Part shown: positions 28,353-38,444 of the stretch, piece after piece
How positions within the stretch are numbered: position 1 is the first letter of the stretch
How the letters are laid out: each line of letters opens with the position of its first letter
Source of the DNA: Halopseudomonas nanhaiensis
GTDB lineage: Bacteria > Pseudomonadota > Gammaproteobacteria > Pseudomonadales > Pseudomonadaceae
Assembly: GCF_020025155.1 (NCBI RefSeq)
Contig: NZ_CP073751.1
Span: 1,054,001-1,118,000, forward strand
Reading direction: 5' to 3'
DNA: 64,000 nucleotides
Notes under the pieces: generated by a model
What the model was told of the DNA's origin: nothing
What the model saw: only the letters and a program-made list of their open reading frames with translations
The model's database searches: none
Position numbers and translations under genes: made by a program

Positions 28353-29291
28353 TCAGGCCCTGCCGGTGGCAAAGGCTTCATCGATGATCTGTCGCCCGGG
28401 CAACCCGGCCATGAACAGCGGCCGACGCAGCTGTTCGACGAACGTGGGACTGCCTGCAGCCAACGCGACCGTTCGGCGCGAGGCAATGTGCAGCCTCTGC
28501 AGGTCTGCGGCCAGCTGCTTCGCGTGGTGCAGATGCAGGGTCAGCGACGGATGGGCTTGCTGCAGTTCTAGCAAGGCTTCGCCAAGATAGCAGCCATCAT
28601 CAGTATCGGAATGCCAGTGCCATAAGGTGATACCCGGTGCATGTCCCTGATTCAGCGCCTCACGCGCCACCGCCTGAATCGGTGCCAGCCCCGATCCTCT
28701 GGACAGTAGCAGAAGAGGGTGCTCCAGCCACTGCGTATCGAACCGGATGTGACCGGTCGGTATGCCCAGATGGATGATCCGTCCGACGTCCACCCGGCTG
28801 ATTTCCCGGGAGAAGATGCCCTGCGAATGCACGCGGACGTGAAATTCCAGCCACGGGTCGCCGGACAGGCTGGCGATCGAATAGGGCCGGGCCAGTCGGT
28901 CGTCCAGCCAGAGTGTCACGTGCTGTCCGGGAGCAAAGCGGACCGCCCGCTGCGGAACCAGCCGGAGGCGAACAAGCGAAGGCGTCAGCCAGTCTAGACT
29001 GTGCACGGTCGCGGGCGTACCGTCGCGAGCGGGGTCGAGCAACTGAATGTCCAGATCACCCTGGACCGGGCATTGGCAACTCAGCAGCCAGCCTTGCTTG
29101 CGCTGGGCGGCACCGAGTCCGTGCCGGGCAGAGGCAGGAATGGCACAGCTGTCGCTGCGCACGAGGCACGTCTGACAATGCCCGGCTCGGCAGGATGACG
29201 TCACGGGAAGGCCGGCGCCCTGCAGCACATCGAGCAGGCATTTGCCGGCTTCGACAGGCAGTGCACGGCCGCGTACGCGTACCTCAGGCAT
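28353..29291 (-). CDS. [2Fe-2S] ferredoxin-NAD(P)H reductase fusion
   Basis: The 312 residues combine a plant-type ferredoxin domain with an FAD/NAD(P) reductase. Cluster cysteines are Cys34, Cys39, Cys42 and one of Cys72/Cys74. The FAD motif is RPYSIAS and the nucleotide motif GSGLAPIQA. This is the electron-transfer component layout of ring-hydroxylating and other multicomponent oxygenases, but no oxygenase gene is nearby. The start overlaps the end of the sadC-type gene by eight bases, so it is translationally coupled to it. The electron acceptor is unknown. Confidence 0.88.
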   Translation of the reverse strand: MPEVRVRGRALPVEAGKCLLDVLQGAGLPVTSSCRAGHCQTCLVRSDSCAIPASARHGLGAAQRKQGWLLSCQCPVQGDLDIQLLDPARDGTPATVHSLDWLTPSLVRLRLVPQRAVRFAPGQHVTLWLDDRLARPYSIASLSGDPWLEFHVRVHSQGIFSREISRVDVGRIIHLGIPTGHIRFDTQWLEHPLLLLSRGSGLAPIQAVAREALNQGHAPGITLWHWHSDTDDGCYLGEALLELQQAHPSLTLHLHHAKQLAADLQRLHIASRRTVALAAGSPTFVEQLRRPLFMAGLPGRQIIDEAFATGRA

Positions 29292-30408
29292 GCGCAGGAT
29301 CGTGGGCTTCGCAGCGGTTGCGACCGTTCTCCTTGGCCACGTACAGCGCCTGGTCGGCCTGCTGGATGCATTTCTCCAGATCGCTGTCTGCGTAAATCAG
29401 ACAAAGGCCGGCCGACAGCGTGCAGCACATGTCCTCGGGCAGGCCAGGGAAGCGCATGGTCGAGAACGCCTCACGGATACGATCCAGACAATGGGTCAGA
29501 GTCGCCATGTCGCTGTTGCCGAGTATCAGAATGAACTCCTCGCCGCCAAACCGTGCAATCAGATCGTCGCCGCGCAGATTGGCGCGCGCCAGTTCGGAAA
29601 ACCCGCGCAGTACCTCATCACCTGTGGCATGCCCGAAGCGGTCGTTGATCCGCTTGAAATGATCCAGGTCGATCAAGGCAAGGCCCAGCGTACGCGGCGG
29701 ACGGAGCAGCTGGATCCTGCGCTCGGCCTCGTTCAGGAAATACCTGCGATTGGCCAGGCCGGTCAGTGCATCGGTAGCGGCCAGGCTCTGCAGTTGCCCC
29801 ATCATGCCCTTGAGCGTTTCCTGATGGACCTGCAGCGTCTGATGGCGGCGCTGAAGCCGCTCCTGCAGCTCGCGCACATAGGAGCCAAACAGACACAGCC
29901 ATGTCAGAAAGCAGGCCAGGATGAACCATTCAAGCAGGCTGGCTGACAGCTCCCGCGCATGCGAGCCGGCGGTAATCTCCCAAGCCAGAAGCACAGAGTA
30001 GCAGGCGAGGGCGAACGCGGCGTGCATGATGAACGCGCGCATGGACAACATGAACACGCCAAACAGCAAGCTGAGTGGATACAGCATCAACAGGCTGCCG
30101 CGAATATCGCTGGTCTGAAACAGCAGATAGGTCAGCAGGATGGTTGCCACGGCAATCTGCGGGCTGGTCAGGCTGGGGTCTCTGAAACGCAGATTCTGCC
30201 CGGTCAGGAACATTCCGAAGAATATCGCCTGCGTGACCACGCCGAGCACCACATGGCTGGCGGCATGCCACAGCTGGCCATTGTACTGGTCGACCAGCCA
30301 GGCGACCGCAATGACCGAATAGGTGATGAGGTAGCTGACCTGCGCAAGATAGAAGCGCTGCAATCGAAGCGCCTGATTCCTGCTTTCTCTCGAATCCTTC
30401 GCTGTCAC
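29284..30408 (-). CDS. sadC: Membrane diguanylate cyclase, SadC type
   Basis: The product has 374 residues: five or six membrane helices in the first 175, a short coiled coil, then a GGDEF domain with an intact GGEEF active site (288-292). An RxxD inhibitory site (Arg279-Asp282) is correctly placed five residues before it, so the protein should make c-di-GMP with product inhibition. It sits between the ferredoxin reductase and fumarase genes, exactly where sadC lies in P. aeruginosa, though the P. aeruginosa protein is longer. The GTG start at 30408 follows AGAGG; an overlapping ATG is out of frame. Orthology rests on synteny plus architecture. Confidence 0.85.
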   Translation of the reverse strand: MTAKDSRESRNQALRLQRFYLAQVSYLITYSVIAVAWLVDQYNGQLWHAASHVVLGVVTQAIFFGMFLTGQNLRFRDPSLTSPQIAVATILLTYLLFQTSDIRGSLLMLYPLSLLFGVFMLSMRAFIMHAAFALACYSVLLAWEITAGSHARELSASLLEWFILACFLTWLCLFGSYVRELQERLQRRHQTLQVHQETLKGMMGQLQSLAATDALTGLANRRYFLNEAERRIQLLRPPRTLGLALIDLDHFKRINDRFGHATGDEVLRGFSELARANLRGDDLIARFGGEEFILILGNSDMATLTHCLDRIREAFSTMRFPGLPEDMCCTLSAGLCLIYADSDLEKCIQQADQALYVAKENGRNRCEAHDPAHA

Positions 30409-30668
30409 ATCATGCCTCTTCCGTATGATGGCACTTTGACGTCAATCTATCGTTATGGCCTCGATTTGCCTAGTCCTTTTGTCGAAACCGACCGTCAAAG
30501 TCCGGGGTAGCGCTGCCGTCGTGTTGCGGCTCGGGTATACTCTGGCACCTGTTGTTTCCTGAGCAAGGGCTGCGGGGTCAGCTCGCCGCTTTGTCCGTGA
30601 TTCTGGCAGTACTGCCCTCTCGTCCGGGCAGGCTGATCCAGTAGCCAAACCATAGGAGCCTGCCCAGC

Positions 30669-32189
30669 ATGGCCGTAATCAAGCAAGACGACCTGATTCA
30701 GAGCGTGGCCGACGCGCTGCAATACATTTCCTATTACCATCCGGTTGATTTCATTCAGGCCGTGCACGAAGCCTATCTGCGTGAAGAATCGCCCGCGGCG
30801 CGTGACGCCATGGCCCAGATCCTGATCAACTCGCGCATGTGCGCCACCGGACATCGACCCATCTGCCAGGACACCGGCATCGTCACGGTCTTCGTCAAGG
30901 TCGGGATGAACGTGCGCTGGGATGGTGCCACCATGGGCCTGGACGACATGATCAACGAAGGCGTACGTCGCGCCTACAACCTGCCGGAAAACGTGCTGCG
31001 CGCATCGATTCTGGCTGATCCGGCGGGCAAGCGCACCAACACCAAGGACAACACGCCTGCGGTCATTCACTATGAAGTCGTACCCGGCGACACGGTCGAG
31101 TTCCACGTCGCGGCCAAGGGCGGCGGCTCGGAAAACAAGTCGAAGATGGTCATGCTCAACCCGTCCGACTCGATCGTCGACTGGGTGGTCAAGACCGTGC
31201 CGACCATGGGCGCCGGCTGGTGCCCGCCAGGCATGCTCGGCATCGGCATCGGTGGTACCGCCGAGAAGGCTGCGGTGCTGGCCAAGGAATCACTGATGGA
31301 CTCCATCGACATTCACGAGCTGCGCAAGCGCGGCCCGCAGAACCGTGTCGAGGAGCTGCGCCTGGAAATCATGGAGAAGGTCAACGCGCTGGGCATCGGC
31401 GCTCAGGGTCTCGGCGGCCTCACCACGGTGCTGGACATCAAGATCAAGGATTATCCGACCCACGCAGCCAGCCTGCCGGTCTGCATGATTCCCAACTGTG
31501 CAGCGACCCGCCACGCGCATTTCGTGCTCGATGGCAGCGGCCCGGCCGTGCTCGAAGCGCCGCCGATGGACGCCTATCCGGACATCACCTGGGAAGTCGG
31601 CAGTGGCGTCCGTCGGGTGAATCTGGATACCGTCACGCCCGAAGACGTGCTCAGCTGGAAGAGCGGCGAGACCGTACTGCTGTCCGGCAAGATGCTCACC
31701 GGTCGCGATGCGGCGCACAAGCGCATGGTCGACATGCTCAACAAGGGCGAGCAGTTGCCGGTCGATCTCAAGGGCCGGTTCATCTACTACGTTGGCCCGG
31801 TTGATCCGGTGCGCGACGAGGTCGTCGGACCTGCCGGCCCCACCACCGCAACCCGTATGGACAAGTTCACCCGCCAGATTCTGGATCAGACCGGTCTGCT
31901 GGGCATGATCGGCAAGTCCGAGCGCGGCCCGATTGCGATCGAAGCGATCAAGGATCACAAGGCTGTGTATCTGATGGCAGTCGGTGGCGCGGCGTACCTG
32001 GTCGCTCAGGCGATCAAGAAAGCCGATGTCATCGCCTTCCCGGAGCTGGGCATGGAAGCGGTCTACGAGTTCGAGGTCAAGGACATGCCGGTCACCGTGG
32101 CCGTCGACACCACTGGCGAGTCAGCGCATATCACCGGCCCGCAGATCTGGCAGAAGAAGATCGCCGAAAGTCTTGCCGTGGAAGTGTGA
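30669..32189 (+). CDS. Fumarate hydratase, class I (iron-sulfur)
   Basis: This citric-acid-cycle enzyme interconverts fumarate and malate. The 506 residues join the alpha domain (CQDTGIVTVFVKVG with a cluster cysteine, KGGGSENKS, CPPGMLGIGIGGTAEKA) and the beta domain (SGKMLTGRDAAHKRM, GPTTATRMDKF). It is the [4Fe-4S] type, which is oxygen-sensitive, and not FumC. TAGGAG precedes the ATG. A TATACT -10-like hexamer at 30536 would give a leader of about 120 bases. A strong terminator follows. Confidence 0.95.
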   Translation: MAVIKQDDLIQSVADALQYISYYHPVDFIQAVHEAYLREESPAARDAMAQILINSRMCATGHRPICQDTGIVTVFVKVGMNVRWDGATMGLDDMINEGVRRAYNLPENVLRASILADPAGKRTNTKDNTPAVIHYEVVPGDTVEFHVAAKGGGSENKSKMVMLNPSDSIVDWVVKTVPTMGAGWCPPGMLGIGIGGTAEKAAVLAKESLMDSIDIHELRKRGPQNRVEELRLEIMEKVNALGIGAQGLGGLTTVLDIKIKDYPTHAASLPVCMIPNCAATRHAHFVLDGSGPAVLEAPPMDAYPDITWEVGSGVRRVNLDTVTPEDVLSWKSGETVLLSGKMLTGRDAAHKRMVDMLNKGEQLPVDLKGRFIYYVGPVDPVRDEVVGPAGPTTATRMDKFTRQILDQTGLLGMIGKSERGPIAIEAIKDHKAVYLMAVGGAAYLVAQAIKKADVIAFPELGMEAVYEFEVKDMPVTVAVDTTGESAHITGPQIWQKKIAESLAVEV

Positions 32190-32204
32190 TTTCAGGCGTT
32201 GTGG

Positions 32205-32229
32205 AAACCCGGCTTCGGCCGGGTTTTTT
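32205..32229 (+). terminator. Intrinsic terminator of fumarase gene
   Basis: AAACCCGGC, loop TTCG, GCCGGGTTT, then TTT. It begins 15 bases after the stop and just precedes the structured repeat. Confidence 0.93.
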
Positions 32230-32271
32230 ATGCGCAGTTCACCGATACTAGTGTCGATCAGCGCCGTGCAA

Positions 32272-32543
32272 GGCGGTATGGACCGGCCCCACACGCCGAC
32301 ACGCGGCAAGTACGTCCATGTAGCTCGGCGATCGCGTCCATGCGATCGACGGTCGGCTTAGCGAGGCCGCCCCATACCGCCTCCTGCTGAGTGCAGCCTG
32401 ATGGAAAGTCGCAAAGGCACCTGGTGCTAGTCCGAGCTTGCCGGTGCGGAAGAGTGCAGCAAGTATCCAAGGCATGGATGCCTTGGTTAAGCCCCCATGG
32501 ATGGGTTCACGGCGTCTTGCGGAATCCTGCCGCACCGGCAAGC
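32272..32543 (-). repeat. Structured two-module intergenic repeat, copy A
   Basis: The 394-base gap between fumarase and pykA holds no gene but contains this element, drawn on the minus strand so that it matches copy B at 50379. Module 1 (32543-32436) is closed by a perfect 14-bp inverted repeat (CCGCACCGGCAAGC with GCTTGCCGGTGCGG). It holds CCCAT-GG-ATGGG and the 20-base hairpin CCAAGGCATGGATGCCTTGG. Module 2 (32381-32272) is closed by GGCGGTATGG with CCATACCGCC and holds a CGATCGC hairpin and ACGTCCATGT. All four hairpins share a CATCCATG-like core. No open reading frame or transposase is present. Confidence 0.75.
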
Positions 32544-32583
32544 GATTGCACGGACGCGACGTTGTTGGGGCCCCATTTCAAAG

Positions 32584-34035
32584 CTAAACCAACCGCTCCC
32601 CAACATGCAGCAGTTTCATCGAGTTAGTTCCCCCGCGCGAGTTGTACACATCGCCCTTGGTGAGAATGACCCAATCCCCTGCCTTGACGTGCCCCAACTG
32701 CAGCAGCCGATTGACCGCCTCGTGATTGACGTCCTGCGAGTTGAGTTCGGACGGGTTGAAGTAGATCGACTGTACGCCACGCATCATCGCGACCTTGCCC
32801 AGCGTCTGCGTATTGGGCGATAGCGCGAAGATCGGCAGAGGTGAGCGGATGCGTGACATGATCAGTGGCGTGTGGCCGGTCTCGGTCAGCGTGATCACTG
32901 CAGTAACGCCGGGAAAGTGGTTGCCGGCGTACATCGCTGCCAGTGCGATGGTTTCATCGCAGCGCTCGAATTTCTCGTGAAGACGGTGGCCGGACTGCTG
33001 ACTGGTCGGGTGCTTTTCCGCGCCAACGCATACGCGCGCCATCGCCTTGACCGCTTCGATGGGGAATTTACCCGCAGCGCTTTCAGCCGAAAGCATGACC
33101 GCGTCGGTGTAGTCCAGAGCGGCGTTGGCCACATCCGAGACTTCGGCGCGGGTCGGCAGCGGGCTGCTGATCATCGACTCCATCATCTGCGTAGCGGTGA
33201 TCACTACCTTGTTCTGCGCCCGGGCGCGGCTGATGATCAGCTTCTGAATGCCAACCAGCTCGGCATCGCCGATCTCCACACCCAGATCGCCACGGGCGAC
33301 CATGACCCCGTCACTGGCCTCGATCAGGCCGTCCAGCGCTGCCTGATCCGCCACCGCCTCGGCGCGCTCGATCTTGGCGATCAGCCAGGCCTGGGATTCG
33401 GAATCGGTCAACAGTTTGCGGGCAAGGTGCATGTCTGCGGCGTCCCGAGGAAAGGATACCGCGACGTATTCCATGTTCAGTTCGGCAGCAAGGACAATGT
33501 CCGCACGATCCTTGTCGGTCAGCGCATCCGCCGAGAGGCCGCCGCCGCGGCGGTTGATGCCCTTGTGGTTGGACAGCGTGCCGCCGGCGGTGACCGTACA
33601 GCGGACCTCGTCGCGGCCGACGCTGTCGACCCGCAGGACGATCCGCCCGTCATCGAGCAGCAGTTCGTCGCCGGCGCGGCAGTCGTCGACCAGTTGCGGA
33701 TAGTCGATGCCGACCACGTCGTGGTTGCCCTCGTCCAGTGGGTGCGAGGTGGACAGGCGGAAGTTGTCGCCGACCTCGAGATGAGTCTGGCCCTCACTGA
33801 AACGGGCAATCCGGATCTTCGGCCCCTGCAGATCGCCCAGTAGCGCGACGTGCCGGCCGCGGTCGGCGGCGAGCTCGCGCACCAGTCGCGCGCGCTCGCG
33901 GTGCTCATCGGCCGTGCCATGGGAAAAGTTCAGCCTGGCAACATCCATCCCTGCATCGATCAGGGCTGCGATACACTCCGGGCTGGTACTGGCCGGCCCG
34001 AGGGTGGCGACAATCTTGGTGCGGCGCAGTGTCAT
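32584..34035 (-). CDS. pykA: Pyruvate kinase
   Basis: PykA converts phosphoenolpyruvate and ADP to pyruvate and ATP. The 483 residues have [13 protein letters not shown] at the N terminus, NFSHG substrate loop, [10 protein letters not shown], and the active-site lysine and metal ligands in the IAKIERAEA and [12 protein letters not shown] segments. The C-terminal domain ends with the regulatory-type segment [19 protein letters not shown]. It is divergent from edd across 121 bases, so two glycolytic units start back to back. PykA rather than PykF is inferred from the Pseudomonas gene order around the crotonase and fumarase genes. Confidence 0.94.
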   Translation of the reverse strand: MTLRRTKIVATLGPASTSPECIAALIDAGMDVARLNFSHGTADEHRERARLVRELAADRGRHVALLGDLQGPKIRIARFSEGQTHLEVGDNFRLSTSHPLDEGNHDVVGIDYPQLVDDCRAGDELLLDDGRIVLRVDSVGRDEVRCTVTAGGTLSNHKGINRRGGGLSADALTDKDRADIVLAAELNMEYVAVSFPRDAADMHLARKLLTDSESQAWLIAKIERAEAVADQAALDGLIEASDGVMVARGDLGVEIGDAELVGIQKLIISRARAQNKVVITATQMMESMISSPLPTRAEVSDVANAALDYTDAVMLSAESAAGKFPIEAVKAMARVCVGAEKHPTSQQSGHRLHEKFERCDETIALAAMYAGNHFPGVTAVITLTETGHTPLIMSRIRSPLPIFALSPNTQTLGKVAMMRGVQSIYFNPSELNSQDVNHEAVNRLLQLGHVKAGDWVILTKGDVYNSRGGTNSMKLLHVGERLV

Positions 34036-34156
34036 GGATGGATTCCTCCGATATGAACGTGAGCTGATAATTGCGGCCTACAATAGAGCATATGATCGAC
34101 GCATGACAGATTGCCGGCCGTCCCGGCCCGCTCTGGCAAGCATTAAAGGAGAGTGG

Positions 34157-35992
34157 ATGCATCCCCGTGTCAGCGAAGTTACAGAACGCGTGCGCGAGCG
34201 CAGTAAAGGCTCACGCCAGGCGTATCTGCAGCAGATGAACGAGGCCGGCGATCGCCCCCGCGGTCGCCGCGGCTTGTCGTGCGGCAATGTGGCCCATGCG
34301 ATGGCCGCCTGTCCGGCCGGCGACAAGGACCGGCTGCGCATGATGGATGAGGTCAACCTTGGCATCGTCACGGCCTACAACGACATGCTCTCCGCGCATC
34401 AGCCCTATGAGCGTTTCCCCAGCCTGATTCGCGACGCGTTGCGCGCCTTCGGCGCGACCGGCCAGGTGGCCGGCGGCGTGCCGGCGATGTGTGATGGCGT
34501 GACTCAGGGTGAGCCTGGCATGGAGCTGTCGCTGCACAGTCGCGACGTCATTGCCATGGCCACCGCTGTGGCCCTGTCGCACAACATGTTCGACGCTGCG
34601 TTGTGCCTCGGAGTCTGCGACAAGATTGTCCCGGGTCTGCTGATGGGCGCCTTGCGCTTCGGGCACCTGCCGGTGGTCTTCGTGCCGGCCGGACCCATGC
34701 CGTCCGGCCTGCCGAACAGTGAAAAGGCAGCGGTACGCCAGCGTTTCGCCGAAGGCAAGGCGACCCGTGAAGAACTGCTCGACGCCGAAAGTCTGTCCTA
34801 TCATGCGCCGGGCACCTGCACCTTCTACGGCACTGCCAACACCAACCAGATGTTGCTCGAAGCCATGGGCCTGCAATTGCCAGGCTCGTCTTTCGTCAAT
34901 CCTGACACGACCATGCGTGACGCACTGACGGTTCATGCGGCAGAGCAGGGCGCACGTCTGGCCCGGAGCGGAACGGGCAGGCTCGCCTCCATCGTCGACG
35001 AGCGCGCCATCGTCAATGCGCTGGTCACGTTGCTGGCAACTGGCGGATCGACCAATCTTACGCTGCACCTGGTAGCCATCGCCCAGTGCGCAGGCATCAT
35101 CATTGACTGGGACGACATGGCCCGCCTGTCGGAGGTGGTGCCGACGCTGGCGCACATCTACCCCAACGGCAAGGCCGACATCAACCAGTTTCAGGCCGCC
35201 GGCGGCACGGCCTGGCTGTTCCGCCATCTGTTGGACGCGCAGCTGTTGCATGCCGACGTCGACACTATCCTCGGTCCGGGCCTGGAGCAGTACACGCGTG
35301 AGCCGCACTTGCAGGATGGGCGTCTCGCCTGGCGCGAAGGCCCGGCGGCGAGTCTGGATGCCAGCATCCTGCGCGCTCCGGCCGAGCCGTTCAGTGCCGA
35401 TGGCGGGCTACGGCTGGTGCAGGGGCCGTTGGGTCGTGGAGTGATCAAGACCTCTGCCGTCGCTGCCGAGCATTGGCTGGTTGAGGCGCCGTGTCGGGTA
35501 TTCGAGGATCAGGATGAGTTCGTCGTTGCGTTCAAGGCCGGCGAGTTGGAGCAGGATGTGATCGCCGTATTGCGTTTCCAGGGCCCTGCAGCCAACGGTA
35601 TGCCGGAGCTGCACAAGCTCACGCCCTATCTGGGGGTGCTGCAGGATCGTGGCTTCAGGGTGGCACTGGTTACCGACGGGCGCATGTCCGGCGCCTCTGG
35701 CAAGGTGCCGGCCGTCATCCACCTGTATCCCGAGGCGGCACGGGGTGGTGCTCTGGCGTACCTTCAGGACGGAGACCGGCTGCGTCTGGACGCGGCGGAG
35801 GGCACGCTTACCCTGGTGAACCCGCATGTGCTGGACGGGCGCGTGCCCGTTGTTGCACGCGAGCCAGTCAAGCGGGGCATGGGACGCGAATTGTTCGGCT
35901 TCATGCGCCAGTCGTTGAGTGTGGCGGAGCAGGGCGCGAGCAGCTTCACCAGCAGTCTGGCGGAGGAGGACAATGTCCGATCCGATTACTGA
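34157..35992 (+). CDS. edd: 6-phosphogluconate dehydratase
   Basis: Edd converts 6-phosphogluconate to 2-keto-3-deoxy-6-phosphogluconate in the Entner-Doudoroff pathway. The 611 residues begin [12 protein letters not shown]. Iron-sulfur cysteines are visible in [22 protein letters not shown] and the earlier [11 protein letters not shown] region. The ATG at 34157 has AAAGGAGAG just ahead; an in-frame reading from inside pykA is rejected. TACAAT at 34079 is a plausible -10. It overlaps pgl by 20 bases and the order edd-pgl-eda makes a compact operon. No zwf, glk or hexR lies beside it, and I found no HexR-like operator upstream. Confidence 0.96.
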   Translation: MHPRVSEVTERVRERSKGSRQAYLQQMNEAGDRPRGRRGLSCGNVAHAMAACPAGDKDRLRMMDEVNLGIVTAYNDMLSAHQPYERFPSLIRDALRAFGATGQVAGGVPAMCDGVTQGEPGMELSLHSRDVIAMATAVALSHNMFDAALCLGVCDKIVPGLLMGALRFGHLPVVFVPAGPMPSGLPNSEKAAVRQRFAEGKATREELLDAESLSYHAPGTCTFYGTANTNQMLLEAMGLQLPGSSFVNPDTTMRDALTVHAAEQGARLARSGTGRLASIVDERAIVNALVTLLATGGSTNLTLHLVAIAQCAGIIIDWDDMARLSEVVPTLAHIYPNGKADINQFQAAGGTAWLFRHLLDAQLLHADVDTILGPGLEQYTREPHLQDGRLAWREGPAASLDASILRAPAEPFSADGGLRLVQGPLGRGVIKTSAVAAEHWLVEAPCRVFEDQDEFVVAFKAGELEQDVIAVLRFQGPAANGMPELHKLTPYLGVLQDRGFRVALVTDGRMSGASGKVPAVIHLYPEAARGGALAYLQDGDRLRLDAAEGTLTLVNPHVLDGRVPVVAREPVKRGMGRELFGFMRQSLSVAEQGASSFTSSLAEEDNVRSDY

Positions 35993-36710
35993 GAAGGCGG
36001 CGGCCCGCCACATCCGAACGTACAATGCCGAGTCCGTCGACGAGCAGGCAGTGCAAATGGCTGATTACGTGCTGGCCGAATTGAGCCGGGCGCTGCAGGA
36101 GCGGGGTCGGGCGAGCCTGGCCGTATCCGGCGGCCGCAGCCCTGCCCAGTTTTTCAGAAAGCTCGATGAGTCCGACCTGGACTGGAGTCGTGTCACCCTG
36201 ACCCTCGCAGATGAACGCTGGGTGCCTCCCGAAGACGCCCAGAGCAATGCCGGCCTGGTCAGGCGCTGCATGCCCAGAGTGTTCGCCGAGGCGCGCTGGA
36301 TTCCGCTGTACCGCGGCGCTGCGCCAGATGCCGACGCCGCGGCGGTGAGCGAAGACATTGACAGCGTGTTGCCCCTGGACGTGCTGGTGCTCGGGGTCGG
36401 CCCTGACGGCCATACAGCGTCGTTGTTCCCGGGCGAGCCCGATCTGAAAGCGGCTCTGCAGGACGATGCAGCGGTTCTGTGCATTGCAGTGCCACCCAAG
36501 GGCGAACGCCTGCCCAGGCTGACCATGACCGGTGCGGTGCTCGGGAACGCCCGTGTGCGCCTGCTGCAGGTCAACGGTGCGGACAAGCGTCGGGTAGTCG
36601 CCCACGCCTTCGAAACGGATCCGCAAGAGATGCCGATAGCGGCGTTTCTCGCGCAGCCGCTGACCATCTTCTACGCCCCTGACCTCAAGGAACCCCATGA
36701 GCCTGGCTGA
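35973..36710 (+). CDS. pgl: 6-phosphogluconolactonase
   Basis: Pgl hydrolyses 6-phosphoglucono-lactone to 6-phosphogluconate, the substrate of Edd. The 245 residues contain the DevB-type family signatures [24 protein letters not shown] and [25 protein letters not shown] lies before the ATG, which falls within the last 20 bases of edd. It overlaps eda by 14 bases. The enzyme's own substrate donor, glucose-6-phosphate dehydrogenase, is not encoded in the window. Confidence 0.95.
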   Translation: MSDPITEKAAARHIRTYNAESVDEQAVQMADYVLAELSRALQERGRASLAVSGGRSPAQFFRKLDESDLDWSRVTLTLADERWVPPEDAQSNAGLVRRCMPRVFAEARWIPLYRGAAPDADAAAVSEDIDSVLPLDVLVLGVGPDGHTASLFPGEPDLKAALQDDAAVLCIAVPPKGERLPRLTMTGAVLGNARVRLLQVNGADKRRVVAHAFETDPQEMPIAAFLAQPLTIFYAPDLKEPHEPG

Positions 36711-37356
36711 CAATATCGAGACACTGGATCGGATCTTCGCATCCGCACCCGTACTGCCCGTGATCAGCCTGCGTCGCGCCGAGGATGCGCTGGCCCTGGC
36801 CGATGCGCTGGAGGCGGGCGGCGTGACCACGCTGGAAATTACCTTGCGCACATCGCATGCGCTGGGTGCGATTGCTCAGCTGCGCCGCGAACGGCCGCAT
36901 CTGTGCGTTGGTGCCGGCACCATTCTCGATGGGCGACAGTATCAGCTGGCCCTCGATGCCGGTGCCCAGTTCGTGGTGACACCCGGCTGCACCGAAGAAC
37001 TGCTCACGTTGGGGCTGGACAGTCCCGTGCCGCTGTTGCCGGGGGTTGCGACGGCGTCCGAAATCCTCCAGGGCTACCGCTTCGGCTATCGACGCTTCAA
37101 GTTGTACCCGGCAGAGGTGTGCGGTGGTATTGCAGCGTTGAACTCCTTCGCCGGTCCGTTCGCCGGGATTCGGTTCTGCCCCACGGGGGGTGTGGCAAGA
37201 AACAAGGTCCCCGCGTACCTTGCGCTGGAAAATGTCATGGGTGTCGGCGGGACCTGGATGGCGCCCACCGACCTGATCGCCCAGCAGGACTGGGCGGGTA
37301 TCACCCGGGTATGCCGCGAGTCCATGGCCGAGGCCGTGGCAGCCCGGTCCGCCTAG
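36697..37356 (+). CDS. eda: KDPG aldolase
   Basis: Eda splits 2-keto-3-deoxy-6-phosphogluconate into pyruvate and glyceraldehyde 3-phosphate, completing the pathway begun by edd. The 219 residues show VLPVISLRRAEDA, TTLEITLRTSHA with the catalytic glutamate, VGAGTILDG, FVVTPGC, the Schiff-base lysine in RFKLYPAEVCGG, and FCPTGGV. The start lies inside pgl, so all three genes are translationally linked. Its stop overlaps the convergent stress-protein gene by four bases. Confidence 0.96.
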   Translation: MSLADNIETLDRIFASAPVLPVISLRRAEDALALADALEAGGVTTLEITLRTSHALGAIAQLRRERPHLCVGAGTILDGRQYQLALDAGAQFVVTPGCTEELLTLGLDSPVPLLPGVATASEILQGYRFGYRRFKLYPAEVCGGIAALNSFAGPFAGIRFCPTGGVARNKVPAYLALENVMGVGGTWMAPTDLIAQQDWAGITRVCRESMAEAVAARSA

Positions 37357-38288
37357 GGCTTGCTCGGATCGACGAAACCGTCCGGCTTGACCACCAGGAC
37401 ATCGCAGGGAACATCGTCCAGCAGGCGTTCGGCCGTGTGGCCGACCAGCGCAGCGTCGAGTCTCGAGCGCGACACGGCCCCCATCACCAGCAGGTCGATG
37501 TGCTGCTCTTCGACGAACTCGGGTATCACTTCCTCGGCATAGCCCTGCAACAAATGACGACGCTCCGCAGGCAGATCAAGCTTGCTGCCGAACTCTTCGA
37601 ACGCCGATGCGTGGCGCTTGCGCACCTCCTCGGCGTAGCCGTCGTAGTCGGCTATGACGCTGGCGTCGTAGACCAGAGTGCGGGGTAGCGGGCTGTAGCA
37701 GTGCGCGGTGTGCACCTGCGCCTGCGTCGTGGCGCCGAGCGCCTGGGCCACTGCGACCAGCTTGCGGTCCAGCGCGGCCGGCTTATCCGCTTCGTGCAGC
37801 GGGTCGACCCCTGCGCAGATCGCTTTAATGCTGCGGTCAGCGCGCTTGACCAGCCACAGCGGCGCTTCGCAATGCCGGATCAACTGCCAGTCGGTATTGG
37901 TCAGCAGCAGCCGTTTGATCGGGTTGTGGTGGTGCGTTGTCTTGAGAACCAGATCCGCCCCGGTTTCCGATACCGCGTGCAGGATGTTGCGGTCCAGCCG
38001 TTTGCCCCAGACCGCCCGGGTTTTCACAGTGATTCCGCGCTCGCGCATGGGTGCCGCCAGTTTGTCCAGATACCGCAGGTGGCTGTCGATCAGTGAGGTG
38101 CGCGCCTTCTCCAGCCCGGGGGTGGCGAACAGCCTGCCGCCGTCGAGCGCAGAGTTGTAGTCGCAGATGAACAGCGTCACAGCCGCCTGCGGGTAGAGCA
38201 TGCCGAGTTCTTCCGCGCGGATGAGCGAGGGCTGGGCTTCCTCGGGCGTGGTGGGGTCTATAACTACCAGAATGTGCTGAAAATCCAT
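37353..38288 (-). CDS. Tandem universal stress protein
   Basis: The 311 residues comprise two Usp domains, as in UspE. The first runs from MDFQHILVVIDPTT to about residue 140 and the second to the end, where VMGAVSRSRLDAALVGHTAERLLDDVPCDVLVV carries the Gly-x-x-Gly nucleotide-loop remnant (split here only for description). The ATG at 38288 follows GAGGAG; an in-frame extension upstream is ignored. Paralogues in P. aeruginosa are induced under anaerobic energy stress by Anr. An Anr-like box and a well-spaced -10 (TACACT) lie upstream here. Confidence 0.88.
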   Translation of the reverse strand: MDFQHILVVIDPTTPEEAQPSLIRAEELGMLYPQAAVTLFICDYNSALDGGRLFATPGLEKARTSLIDSHLRYLDKLAAPMRERGITVKTRAVWGKRLDRNILHAVSETGADLVLKTTHHHNPIKRLLLTNTDWQLIRHCEAPLWLVKRADRSIKAICAGVDPLHEADKPAALDRKLVAVAQALGATTQAQVHTAHCYSPLPRTLVYDASVIADYDGYAEEVRKRHASAFEEFGSKLDLPAERRHLLQGYAEEVIPEFVEEQHIDLLVMGAVSRSRLDAALVGHTAERLLDDVPCDVLVVKPDGFVDPSKP

Positions 38289-38367
38289 GGGGCCGTTCTC
38301 CTCTGTAACTGTGACTCGGGCCTGAATGCCTTTGCCCTCCAGTGTAGTCCCCACTGGCGCGCACGCA

Positions 38368-38381
38368 GTGACCTGCATCAA
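38368..38381 (-). promoter_or_regulatory. Anr-like box upstream of tandem stress protein
   Basis: On the minus strand the site reads TTGATGCAGGTCAC, matching TTGAT-N4-ATCAA at 8 of 10 positions. TACACT (38346-38341) lies 31 bases downstream centre to centre. The predicted leader is about 45 bases. Confidence 0.5.
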
Positions 38382-38444
38382 GTGTTCTCAAGATCGACCG
38401 GCCTTTGCCGATAACCGATCAAATCCTCCGGTCCCAAGGTCATC

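Noticed and set aside
30436-30445. TTGACGTCAA palindrome between sadC and fumarase as an Anr site
   Set aside because: It lacks the four-base spacer needed for Anr/FNR and no other evidence supports a regulator.
32230-32583. Insertion sequence or CRISPR in the fumarase/pykA gap
   Set aside because: There is no transposase frame and no regularly spaced identical repeats; the structure is the two-module element described above.
34036-34156. HexR operator upstream of edd
   Set aside because: No TGTAAT/ATTACA-type palindrome was found in the pykA/edd gap.
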